In this document: piece by piece, positions 10,051-20,559 of the stretch
How the letters are laid out: the number at the start of each line of letters is the position of its first letter
Position numbering within the stretch: position 1 is the first letter of the stretch
NCBI GenBank assembly: GCA_037501455.1
Contig: CM074860.1
Location: 51,408,501-51,472,500 of the forward strand
Direction of reading: 5' to 3'
Length of the DNA: 64,000 nt
From: Lantana camara
Lineage: Eukaryota; Streptophyta; Magnoliopsida; Lamiales; Verbenaceae
Notes under the pieces: generated by a model
Databases searched by the model: none
What the model saw: the letters and a program-made list of their open reading frames with translations, nothing else
What the model was told of the DNA's origin: nothing
Program-made: the position numbers and the translations under genes

Positions 10051-11988
10051 TGTTAGGAATAGTGCCCTAGAAAGCCGATTCGACGTAATCTGCTTTGGGA
10101 CTTTTCTTGTATCACAGACAATCTTTGAATAATATACGATTGATTATAGGCAAACACTTCTTTATATGCCAATACGTGTTTCGTGTGTTTCCATTACGTG
10201 CGCATGTATGAGAACTCCCCTAATCCTGATGACTTTAGGACTCTACCATTTAGGTGAAATGGTTCATGAAACGAGCCCTATATCACATAAGTCATGATTA
10301 GTAAAATACTCCAAGCCGATGAGTCCTACAGACAGTGGGAGTGTCAACCTGACTCCTCTAAGGCTTGCTTGTGGGATCACGCCCTTAAGAAGGACCACCT
10401 TGTTTCATGGAGGTGCAAAGTGTATAGTTTATACGTGCGTGATACATGAGGGTGCTTACTTTAATAAGTAAGTTCACTGAGGTGCACCGTGTGAGAACAT
10501 TCCTAAATGGGAAAGGAAGTTTCTATTTCAGGAAATGGAAACTTCCAGATTAGGAAATATCTCACGAGTCATTGATGTGATTAATTGATCCTTAGACTTG
10601 AGGTTCCTTGTCACTTTATGAGTTAACTCTGTAGTCTTAGGTATAAGCTTTAAAGGGTGTCGCCTTAGACAACTGATTCAAGTCTTATGCTGGGGTTGCA
10701 CAAGTGATTCATGAAAGTGAATGAGAATCAAGAAAGGACCTACACTTGCATATGCAAGGTGATCTCTTATTGTGTAAGTCTTTCATATGTCATGTGGAGT
10801 CCTTGGCCAAGGCAGTAGATCAAGACATCAAGAAAAGGGTTTCTTGGATTGAGATCAAATGGATATGAAATGCACTTAGCTTTAAGACCGGATTATTAGG
10901 GTTCTGATTATTCCCTTGCCCTAGATCTTGGTTGAGAGATAGTAAGTAGGAGGATTGTATCTCAAATGAATCAATGACATAAAGGTTCTGTCGAATCCGA
11001 ACATTCCAATTCAGCTAGGGGTTAAACACCTGTTGCTAGACTATGGTCGTTTAATCTATGGACTGATTAATTAATTAGTGAATTAATTAATTGGGGTCAC
11101 TGCTAATTGAATTGAGAACCTAGAGGGTCACACACAACAACTTGGTTACATGAGTTGAGGCTTAAAAATGATTAAACGAGTTAATCGAGCCTAAGGGGTT
11201 CCACACGTGTGAAATCACACGTATGGCTCACGTGATTGGACACGTGTCATTAAGACACGTGTGCCACACGTGATTATGTGATGTTAAATAATTAATGTGT
11301 TAATTATTTAATAGACTTTGGTTTAATTTTAAATTAAAAAAAGAAAGTCTAATTTTGGAGAAAATAATCTAGTTAATTAATTATGAATTAATTAATTAGA
11401 TAAAAATAAGTTATTTATTTTATAATAAATAAAGTATAAAATTATCCAAAAATAGTTTGGATATTTTTAGCTCTCTTAAAAGTTGACTAGAATTAGAATT
11501 CAAAGTCAAAGTTGGAAAATACTTGGTGATCAAGTAATAGGAGAGAGAGGAACCAAATCCTTGTCCAATAAGGATTTGGATCGGCACTCCCTCCTATATA
11601 TAGGGGAGCTCGAGCTCCCCTTTAGAGCTAATTGACAATTCTTGGTTCATGTGTTGAACACCTTCCTTTCTCCAAGATTAAATTAAACCCTAGGTTAAGC
11701 CTAAACACTAACTAGAGAACTAACATCCTTACTAGTTAGATTGTGATCAAGTTGGTGGACTTTCTCTAGAGACTTCAAGTTAGAAGTTTGAAGATTCGAG
11801 CTTTACCAAAGGAGAGGGGATCAAGCCGCGAGAAGAGCGTTCTTGGGTGGCTTGAAACGCTTCAAGAAAGAATAAAAGAAAAGTAAGTTTTCTATCTTTA
11901 CGAATTTGGTTACACGATTGCGAGTTCAAGGTCCTTTTGTTGGAAAAATTTTTCAATTCCGCTGCTTTCTGATTCGTGTTTTCCAACA
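10051..11988 (+). repeat. Copia-1 3' LTR
   Basis: 1938 bp, about 99% identical to the 5' LTR by eye. It carries a 10-bp insertion near 10929 and repeats the G-box cluster, TATA box and 20-bp palindrome. Confidence 0.93.
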
Positions 11989-13959
11989 AGGACAAGAGTT
12001 GAGTTTTCATCTTCCAAATCCAAGGTGAATTGTCGTGTTGTGAGGATGAAATGGGAAATATAGAGCAACAAACGGAAATAGTAAAGATGGGCAAAGATTC
12101 GTTGGGAGGAAATCATGAGCTCCAGTATAAGCAATCGAAAAACGAGTTTGATTCGCCAATCTCCACTCACAACGGATAAGCACGGGAGTCTTGATCAAGG
12201 TGATGAATAGAAGTAGGATTCAGAACCATATTAGGGGTCAATTTTGTAAGAGGGTTCGGGCTTGTTGGAGAGTTGATTCTTGAGGAGAAGTTTGGATGCT
12301 AATTCCATGGATGTAAAAGACTTTAGGAATCAAGAAATAGCAATCCCGGATAGTGAAAGATACAAGTGGATGCATAAAGATTGTGGGGATCTTGAAAACC
12401 GTGGGAAAGACAAAGAATAATCTGCAAGTAAACGGAAGCACGTGGTTAGAGAAACGAGGGAGTGATACCGAGCTAATGGTTGGCCATCTTGGTGACAGGT
12501 TTCAGACATTCATAGCACGTGCATCATACTTTGCATCAACTATTTAATTTTCCTTATTCATACTTGTACGTGCGAGTGCATTTCTATTTGATCTTATTGC
12601 TCTAATGTGTGACATATCAAAATTGTTGCAAAAGTGCCGCATGCATCGGCATTTTAACCCGACATGCATTTTAGTGTTTATTTGATAGGAAGTTCCTTCA
12701 TCTCATTTATCAAGTATTTCTTCGTTCTAGTCATATCTGAGTTAAAAGGAAAAGAAATAACGGGACGGCACATGACAAGGAAGATGATTCAGGAAATACC
12801 GGACTTCCAGTAAAGGATAGATTGATGGAGAGGATTCGATCAAGAAGAATCAATGGAGTTCAGTGTGTAACGACAGAAAATTTTTAAAGGGGGAGCGTAT
12901 GACCCAGAGGCAAAATTTAAAACTGGAGATAGTGGTCGAATGAATAATTAGTGGAAACAGCGAAAGTTTCAATTAGGAATGATCTGGGAATTTTATAATG
13001 GTGACCGAAGAGGAATAAGATAACTTTAAGAGTTGATCATTAAAATGGGAGCTAAGCCACTAAATTCGGATTGAAGATTTTCACGAGGATTAGAGAAAAT
13101 AGTTTATCGAATGTTTTCATTTACGCAAATTCGACTTGGAGATAAAGGAGTTATGAAGAAGTTAAGGAAACACTCTAGTTGAATTGTCGAGAGGAAATCG
13201 ATTCAAATTAGTATAGAAAGGGATGTTGTCAATAAAGCTTGGTTCAATGAGTTTGGAAAGAGGTTAAGAAGAAACAAACCGACAAGGATGAACATTGAGA
13301 AATCTAAATCAAACCCTAAGAATCATCAAGAACGGCTATCTTTGCTTAAAGAATTGTAGGGTCCAAATACCGAGTATAATCTTAAAGGTTGTCAAGAATA
13401 GTTACCTTCGGGGATATGTTAGACGTCGATATGGTAAAGGTAGAAGCTATGGACCGGACATCGGAATGGATATTCTAAACGCATAACTGGAAGTCAAGTT
13501 GGTTACTTTGAAGAGTTAGCCTGACTAAAAGAATATAATAGGGGTTGAGAAAGGATTGAAAAGTTTAAAGGCAACAAAAGTCAGAAGGGATTTAAGAGTA
13601 AAATCCTTAGGGGATTTATCATTGGCTTCACCGGGGTACCCTGAAGAGGTTAAAGACAAGCTGAGCACTAAGTTTATCTTCAGGACGGATCATACAACAA
13701 CAACTCACAATTCTAAATTTCACAACTACGGTGAACGGTACTTATAGCATCCATGATACATGCATTCATGCAAATTTAATTTAAATAATTTTTATATTAT
13801 GCGCTTTGATTTTTTTTATCATGTTAAATTACTTGGAGTAATTGATAACCAACGTGGACGATGTCTATTACTTGCTTTGGGGTGTTTTACATGATTTTAA
13901 TTATGGTTTCGCGTGTGTGGCTTGGGAGTATTGGAGACTCCTTGCTCTTATTTTTGTTT

Positions 13960-14148
13960 GAGAGTCGGGGTGCTCTCGTTGTTTGTAAGAGACGGGGATG
14001 CTCTTATTTTTGTTTGAGAGACGGGGTTCTCTCATTGCTGCTTGAGAGACGGGGTTCTCTAATTGTTGTTAGAGAGACGGGGTTCTCTAATTGTTGCTCG
14101 GGAGACGGGGCTCTCTCCTTGTTATTTGCGAGAGACGGGGAATCTCTC
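13960..14148 (+). repeat. Seven-fold mini-hairpin array (CGGGG loops)
   Basis: Seven units of 27-30 bp each contain a stem around a CGGGG-type loop. Stems: GAGAG/CTCTC (13960), AAGAG/CTCTT (13987), GAGAGA/TCTCTC (14016), GAGAGA/TCTCT (14044), TTAGAGA/TCTCTAA (14069), GGAGA/TCTCC (14101) and GAGAGA/TCTCTC (14130). Paired changes between units suggest that the pairing is maintained. Related arrays occur in Elements E and F. Confidence 0.8.
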
Positions 14149-14170
14149 ATTGGTTGTTTGGGCGAGCAGT

Positions 14171-14188
14171 GAATCCGAGGACGGATTC
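14171..14188 (+). promoter_or_regulatory. Pre-PPT hairpin, Element A
   Basis: GAATCCG-AGGA-CGGATTC is a perfect 7-bp stem with a 4-nt loop, four bases before the polypurine tract. Tekay-1 has the same loop and stem length with a different stem. Confidence 0.7.
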
Positions 14189-14192
14189 TTTT

Positions 14193-14204
14193 AAGGGGGA
14201 GAGG
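14193..14204 (+). promoter_or_regulatory. Element A polypurine tract
   Basis: AAGGGGGAGAGG precedes the LTR start (TGTAACGCCCC) by one base. Confidence 0.85.
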
Positions 14205-15583
14205 TTGTAACGCCCCGGTTTCCCTTTTGTAATAATATGTCGTATGTGTTTATAAATTGCGCAATTCATTATTTAATTATGTGATTAATTGTTTATAAGT
14301 GTTTTAAATAATTAATTTTAATATAAATTGTTATTAGTTTATTTTCTTTTTTTTATATAATTTTATTTCGTTGATTTATTTATTTAATTGATAATTAAGA
14401 GATAATGCTAATTAATTATGTTTTTAATTATACTAATTAATTTTATCATTTAAAATCGTGGACTGTTATTTAATTTAATATACAATTTAATTGTATTATT
14501 TAATTTGAATGTTATGAAATTGTTACGTTTGCGCATGAGTGTTTTAATCGTGCGTCGTTCTTATATGATTTGATATCGAAAATTCAGGGAAATTTAGTAT
14601 GTTGGAGATGTACGTGTCTTGTATATGAATATATATTCGATTCACGTTTTCGGGTTCGTTTGCATGCGTTTCGAATTTATTTTGATTTTGGAATCCAAAT
14701 CGGGGGCTAATGAGCAATTAGCGCACCCTTGGTTCCGTAATTGATATCTTGAGCTAGGAAACTCGGATTCGAGTTTTGTCAACTTCGCTGAACTCGCAAC
14801 GAAAATTCGAGTTCAATGAACTTAGCCTTATATTTTTCCAAAGTTATTTGAACCTCCGAAATTCAACCGAAACACGAAACGGACAACAAATCTGCCACAG
14901 TTTACTAAAATGACCATGTCTTACTCAAACCTTGACCAAATTAACCATGGTTTGATTCCTTAGAACCCTAACTCAACCCTCTAACCAGACTTAATGGCCC
15001 CAAACCGAGATAACCCTCAGCACTTAGAGAAATTCAGCCATTCTTCCTCTTTTCCAGTCATTCCCGTAACTCAAGCCAACCTTGGAGATTCAAGCTCAAA
15101 TCTCTTCCATCTTCCATCCAATTCACAACGTGAGCTAAGGATGATGATATACATTCATTAGGTGTCATTTTAAGCTATGCATCCCTAAATTTGAGCTTGC
15201 TTTGATGGAGTTTGATGAATATGAGTGATTGGTTAGATTATAGATGAATTTCTTGATCTCTTGGGTTTCTTGATGATTTTGATTGTTTTAAAGCATGCGA
15301 ATGGTCACTTTAACTCCTTTGTATCAGGTATGAACAGGTATTAGATGGTAGTTGAGTATTAATTGATTTTCCATTAACGAAACCTTGAAGAACTTGGATG
15401 ATTTTGAGCTCTCTTCCTCCTTGCTCACGTCTTGGTTGATGCTGCGTGCTTTAGGCCTGAAATGATGCATGTTTTGTTGCATAATTATTGTATAATCTTA
15501 CCTGAACTTGTTGGCTAGATGATGGTTGAAGCTTTGTAAATTTCTTCCCCTGTTTTTCTATGTAAACCTGTTGGAAATGTGCA

Positions 15584-15738
15584 GGTCACGGCCGCAACCT
15601 GATTTGTGCTAAAAACTGTCACGGCCGTGACTGTTTTTGTTGCTGCTCTCATACTTCATATCATTTGCTGAAAATTCTGCATAATTAGTGGTGGCGGCCG
15701 CGACCATTTTGTGAGTAAAATGGGTCACGGTCGCGACC
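15584..15738 (+). promoter_or_regulatory. Four spaced GC-rich palindromes, Element A LTR
   Basis: 16-bp dyads of the GGTCACGGCCGYRACC type start at 15584, 15617, 15690 and 15723 (spacings 33, 73, 33). They lie just after a CCCCTGTTTT motif. Function unknown. Confidence 0.75.
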
Positions 15739-16071
15739 CTTTACCTTTTCTGCATGAAATTTTGTTCTCAAATTCAGTTTGCATAGTTTTGGCTTGTCTT
15801 CTAATTTCCATCCTTACATGAATACATGGCTACGGATGAGTAGATATTTATTAATGTATGTATATACAGATTTGCATGAATAGATATTAAATTTTTTGTT
15901 TTGTTATCAAATACATGGGTACTAATTTAATTTATTTGTTGTAAATTGCATGCATGTAGGTTGTGGTTTAATTTTGTCTTGTTAATTAGCGCATGCAGCT
16001 GTACGTATGGATGTTTATATATTTATTAGGCAATGCATGCATGAGTTAAATGGATGTTGGGAAATTATAAT

Positions 16072-16253
16072 GCATGCATGATTATGTACGTGAGTGTGTG
16101 GTTTGTTTTGCATGCATGTCCAATATGTGTATATATCTATTTAATATGCTAATAAACATAAGGCATGCATGATTATGTACGTGAGTGTGTGGTTTGTTTT
16201 GCATGCATGTCCAATATGTGTATATATCTATTTAATATGCTAATATTGTTTAA
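16072..16253 (+). repeat. 91-bp tandem duplication with RY motifs
   Basis: The segment starting GCATGCATGATTATG at 16072 recurs at 16163, identical over about 82 bp. Each copy carries two CATGCATG elements. Confidence 0.9.
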
Positions 16254-18055
16254 TTGTTATAATATATGAATCTGTGATATATTAGATTATTAAACTTGTT
16301 TAAAATAGGTATATTAAGTGTCTAAGTTGTGTATTTTAATTTATAAATGTGATATAATGTGTGATTTGCTTTATGTGAAATTATGGAATTAATTTGACAT
16401 CCATTTCCTGTTCTTACCTGTCTAAATAACTTGAATTGCCACGGATTATGAAAGATATGAAATGGTTGGGCTTGATATAAGAAGGAGATGAACTTAAATG
16501 AATTGAATGATTCATAAAAGGAATGTAATCGTTTGTATATGTCTAAGATTTTAATCGTGCACATGAACGTTTCCGTGACTTAATGTCTTATTTTATGCAT
16601 TCATAATCTATGTTATTCTTATCATATATGGTTTATGGTTTGAATGAATGCAAGATCTGAAAGATAGTAAACGCGTGAAAATGAATCCACACCGTATTGA
16701 ACGTTTTAATGAGTTGCTCGATTATGTGACCTCATAGCATGAATTATAATTCTTTTACATCTCATATCTTGATCAATGCATTGCCGTGCGTCATATATGG
16801 TTCATTTAGTGTCTTGAGTCTCACGAATGCAATGTTATCCTTGTACAGTTTCTCCAGGGCGGAGATGCCGGGTTCTTAGGCTTCTTCAAGTCTTCTTTTC
16901 TTCTTGGTATCGGTCGGTAAGGTGTAAGGTGGGTTTCTCTTATATTTAGTTAAATGACCCTATATACTTCCAATGTGTAAAGATTTCGGCCAAAAATATA
17001 TATATGTATATAGAGTCGTTTTGATGAGTAAATATTTTAACGTAAAGCCCTTCTTTTATGAACCTACCAAATGTTTTGGCGAGAAAAGAATGAATGTTAT
17101 GCACAGATTGGGGCCCAGGGACTTGGTGTGAGTGGTGACCCGAGGAGGCATGGGCTGACGGTGAACCCTTACACTTGTTCCACCAATGTACGGCGTAACC
17201 GGACCTCGTTAGGAGTTAGCAAGGAATGGACGCTGAGTGCCACTAGGGGAGTCATGAAACCCTTTTGCTCAATGAATGGATGGTTCGGGCCGATCACCCG
17301 GCCATCACCCGGAGGAAGAAGGTGTAAATGTTCATGATTGCGCACAAGAGAATGTTATGCATGAAAGAAAGTAAGAAAGAAAGAATGAATGTCTAATGAA
17401 CTACACGAGGTGTTGGTTGGAGATAATGCACGCCCACTCGCCGGGCCACAAAAGACTTAAAGAATGAAAATGAACGTTATAATCCCTTTTGATGACTTCT
17501 TTATTTTGCCCACTTGGGAAATGCTCTAAAACCCTCATTTGGGATTATAACTTGCATGTGAATGTTAAATGTTGTTGTATACGCTATTATGCCTCATTTT
17601 ATACCCACCAGTCTCGTATAGGCTGAACCCGGTTTGTTTTCAGTTTCTTTGCAGGTTGGAGTGCTAGGCGGGGAGTCTAGTTCGTCAGGTCTATTGGTTA
17701 AGTCTGAGTCGCTTCATTTGCATCTTGTAATTTGATTAAATTTGCAAGAATGGATAAATGTATGACTATGATGTGATTATGGAATTATGTTATGCACGAA
17801 TCTTTGAGAACAGGTTGTTGTGCTAGTTGAAACTGTTATGTGGCTTGAAGTAGTACTAGAGTATATGCTATGCTTCTGCTTTGGCATTTATCCTTGCTCT
17901 TTTGATTTGGTTGTGAAGGTTTAGTTCCCCGCCTAGCCTAAGGAGTGAGTGAGTCCCCGTTCGCCGTGATCTAGCTCGGGTATGGATTGTCCATTTCATA
18001 TTCGGGTCGGGTCTCGGTGCGGGGGATGTGGCACCTTTCCGGTTGGGGTGCTACA

Positions 18056-20559
18056 GTAACTCGTTCGAGCCCATCCATAACTTTGAGATCATTTCCCCGG
18101 TCGACTCTCCCCCTTAAGAATGCCTATTCCTATCCGTTGGCTCGCAACATCACTCCTTAATTTGAAAATTCTCAATTCCTTAAATTTAGCTTCCTTGGTA
18201 TAAGTGATTCTAACCACACCACTTAGCCGAAATTTTCCTCACATTACTTTTGCAACAATCAGTAGGAACAATAACCCACTTCTACCAATCTAACTCTCGG
18301 CTATTTCTCCGACCTTTAAATTGCTCTTCCTCTTTTATTCTTTTCCAACCCCATTATTCCCTTGTCATAATCCGGTTATGTCTCGGTTGAAGTAATACTT
18401 GATACGTGAGGTGGGGAGAGTTCCTATCAAGTAGACACTTAACAATGCATGTCGGGTTAATATGCTAATGCATGCGCCACACTTGTGAGTAATAAAGTAT
18501 ACACGTTGGAGTAATTAGGCTCAATTAAGAATTCATATATAATTAAAGAAATTTAAATAATTTAAACAATATATGATGCACGTGCTCATGAATGCATTGA
18601 ACCTGTCACCGTAATAATGATAGACTTTGATCCGGCACTCATTCCTTGTTGGTTGAATTCCAAGCTTGTTTTGATCTGTTGATCATCTCCAGTTTTTCCA
18701 CGGTTCTTCGAATTTCTTCAAAATCCTAGATTCAACTGTTACCGTTCCGTGACTCGATATTGAAATCTCTTGAACCCCATTCCTTCCCAATTATCGATCT
18801 CTGAGTGTTTGCCTGGGCCTTCACTATAGTTATCTCCTTAATCACAATTTCCTTATATCAACTGGTATAACTTTATGATCTAAGATTGTGATTCTTGGAT
18901 TCGTATTCTTCTAAACCCCCTGAAGTTGATATCTTAGCTTCTTCTCAAGAATTAATTTTCAAGTATCATCCGACTCCTCCCCATAATTAACACCTTAATC
19001 AAGGTTCCCTCGGTTTAATCTTTATGAGTTGAATAAATAAATGAACTCACCCTCCAAGGACTTACACTTGAGCACCTAATTTGCTTCCAATAGCTCTTTT
19101 CTTTTCTTTACCGTTTCCATTTGTTGCCCCATATCTTCCAATTCAACTTCTTCCTTATTCGAAATCTGTAGTGACTTCAACTCCCCTTTTTCTTAGCCTC
19201 TTCGTTCTTCTTCATCAATCTAACCCCTCAATCCGAATTGCTTAATACCCTTTTGAGAACGTCTACCCAAATTTCTTGAACTCATCCTATCTTACCCGAG
19301 GATCCGATATATTTCAACCCAAGTCGTTATCGTTCATCCTTTACTCTACCTGGTCATTTCAATTCCCAAACACTTCATGAATACTCACCTCCCACTCTTG
19401 AAGCACTTACCTCTTCCGTTATTATTTCGGAAATTTTACCCTGTCTTATCCATTAACTTTTCAACACTCTTTGAATCCATATCTTCATCTCTCGAGGCAC
19501 TCGTCTTTTTCCATCATTATTCCTGAAGTCTTTCTTACCTTGATCTTGAAATTTCACCGAGTTCTAATTCTCCTATCATTTCTTGAATACCCATTTCTGG
19601 TTCTTGAAGTGCTTCTCCTTCTTGAAATTATTCTCAAGATTTCTTCATCACTCCCTTGAGATAATGAGTCTCTTGATCCCGGTTGGTCAAAATCTTTCAT
19701 AATGTGAGTTCACATTTTTATTTTGCGAGTTATAAGCATCCCTCCTTGTTGATGAAAACCTTGAACCTAAACATCTTCATGACTTTAGTTACTTTACTCT
19801 GAAATGAATGTTCCTGTAGAATCCGGTTGAAAAGTCTTCATAGCGTGGCATATGTGTTGATCCTGTGAATTAAAGTCATCACATCCCCCCAACTTCCCAT
19901 TGTATTGAGGTTTCGCCATTGGTACCAAAGCTTGCAACTTTCCTCTTTCATTCTCTAACTTCCTATAGTTTGTAAATTAGTCCCACAATTACCTCTCAAT
20001 TTCAGGTTTTATCACTTGAATCTTAACCCGATTAGAAAAAAAAAATCATGGCTCTTGAATCCTTGTGTGAAATTCCCCGGTGCATTCCTCACAGTTCCAA
20101 AGCTAGAGAGAGAAACTTGCGGTAGATTGAGATTATCATATAAATTGGCCGTGGTTTGATATGATCTTTATAACCTATAAGTCAGAAATCAATTCAAAGC
20201 TAAATGCATGCGATTAGTGCATGCTCATGTCCCATAATTAGCATTTAAACACATATTTGATGCAAAATGCAATAATTAATTCAATTAAATTAAAGAAGAT
20301 ACATTAAACATATATATTCCCAAACCATAGAAGGCCAATTAATCCTCAAGTAGTAACACAAATTAATGTCATGTACAAGTCATCAAGTAATTTAAAGATG
20401 TTCAGGTAAGTTCAAATAATTTCAAATAAGTCCAAGTAGTTCCAAATAAGATACAAGACTCGCAAATTATCAATTAATCCTATGTCGTTCGACCTAGACT
20501 TGACATGACACGACACTAGAACCGCGGTTTTGCAACCGGGCTCTGATACCACCTTAGGA
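18056..20559 (-). mobile_element. Element B internal region (minus), split by Element A
   Basis: On the minus strand this runs from the PBS (20551) through a leader like that of Element A to the landmarks ATGATGCACGTGC (18573-18585), ATGCATGTCGGGT (18445-18457) and CTCTCCCCCTTAAG (18105-18118), which match Element A in order and spacing. The plus strand is strongly pyrimidine-rich, so the element's own strand is purine-rich as in Element A. No gag or pol is recognisable. Element A's 3' LTR abuts it at 18055, so the rest of Element B lies left of the window. Confidence 0.75.
20536..20551 (-). promoter_or_regulatory. Element B primer binding site (initiator Met tRNA)
   Basis: Minus-strand TGGTATCAGAGCCCGG, separated from the LTR end by the 8-nt spacer TCCTAAGG. 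Confidence 0.85.

Larger units (their letters stand above)
2505..11988 (+). mobile_element. Copia-1: nested Ty1/copia element with degenerate pol
   Basis: A 1.93-kb LTR pair (TGTTAGGAATAGTGCCCT...TTTTCCAACA) encloses a 5.6-kb interior with an iMet PBS, a polypurine tract and a decayed pol in the order pre-integrase, integrase, RT, RNase H. That order defines Ty1/copia. The long LTRs, the long untranslated leader and the GTGCCCTA start suggest an Angela/BARE-like lineage, but this is tentative. Flanks are TGGAC (2500-2504) and AGGAC (11989-11993), a 5-bp target duplication with one mismatch. It lies inside Element A. By eye the LTRs differ at about 17 substitutions plus one 10-bp indel, whereas pol carries dozens of stops. 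Confidence 0.9.
11994..14205 (+). mobile_element. Element A internal region, 3' part
   Basis: Purine-rich sequence with no long coding frame. Conserved landmarks shared with Elements B and D are GCACGTGCATCAT (12516-12528), ACCCGACATGCAT (12657-12669) and an internal AAAGGGGGAG (12886-12895). A second CGGTGAACGGTAC motif, also in Elements E and F, is at 13731-13742. The last 250 bp hold a mini-hairpin array, a pre-PPT hairpin and the PPT. No other gene is seen. Confidence 0.7.
1..18055 (+). mobile_element. Element A: pol-less gypsy-like LTR element (LARD-like), 5' end outside the window
   Basis: Bases 1-1646 match 16412-18055 almost exactly, so they are the two LTRs of one element. A PBS complementary to initiator-Met tRNA follows the first LTR and a polypurine tract precedes the second. 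After removal of the nested copia element the internal region is about 3.07 kb and shows no recognisable gag, protease, RT or integrase. LTR ends, PBS and PPT match the Tekay element in this window, so trans-mobilisation by Tekay-type proteins is inferred. The base run after the 3' LTR is GTAAC; the matching target duplication lies outside the window. Confidence 0.85.
14206..18055 (+). repeat. Element A 3' LTR (3850 bp)
   Basis: It runs from TGTAACGCCCCGG to GGGGTGCTACA. It contains four GC-rich palindromes (15584-15738), a 91-bp tandem duplication (16072-16253), an RY-motif cluster (15949-16209), and a candidate intron from a GTGAGC donor (15130) to a TTTCTTTGCAG acceptor (17654). Solo LTR S1 belongs to the same family in reverse. 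Confidence 0.92.

Noticed and set aside
13861..14172. 103-codon open frame across the mini-hairpin array
   Set aside because: The repeat length is not a multiple of three, so the frame cycles through repeat phases; arrays in Elements E and F give different proteins.
17071..17337. 88-codon frame also present at 720-929
   Set aside because: Both copies are the same LTR sequence duplicated by retrotransposition; no domain and no selection can be inferred.
18056..20559. Host gene in the long pyrimidine-rich stretch
   Set aside because: No frame beyond about 60 codons with recognisable content; landmarks show it is the interior of Element B.
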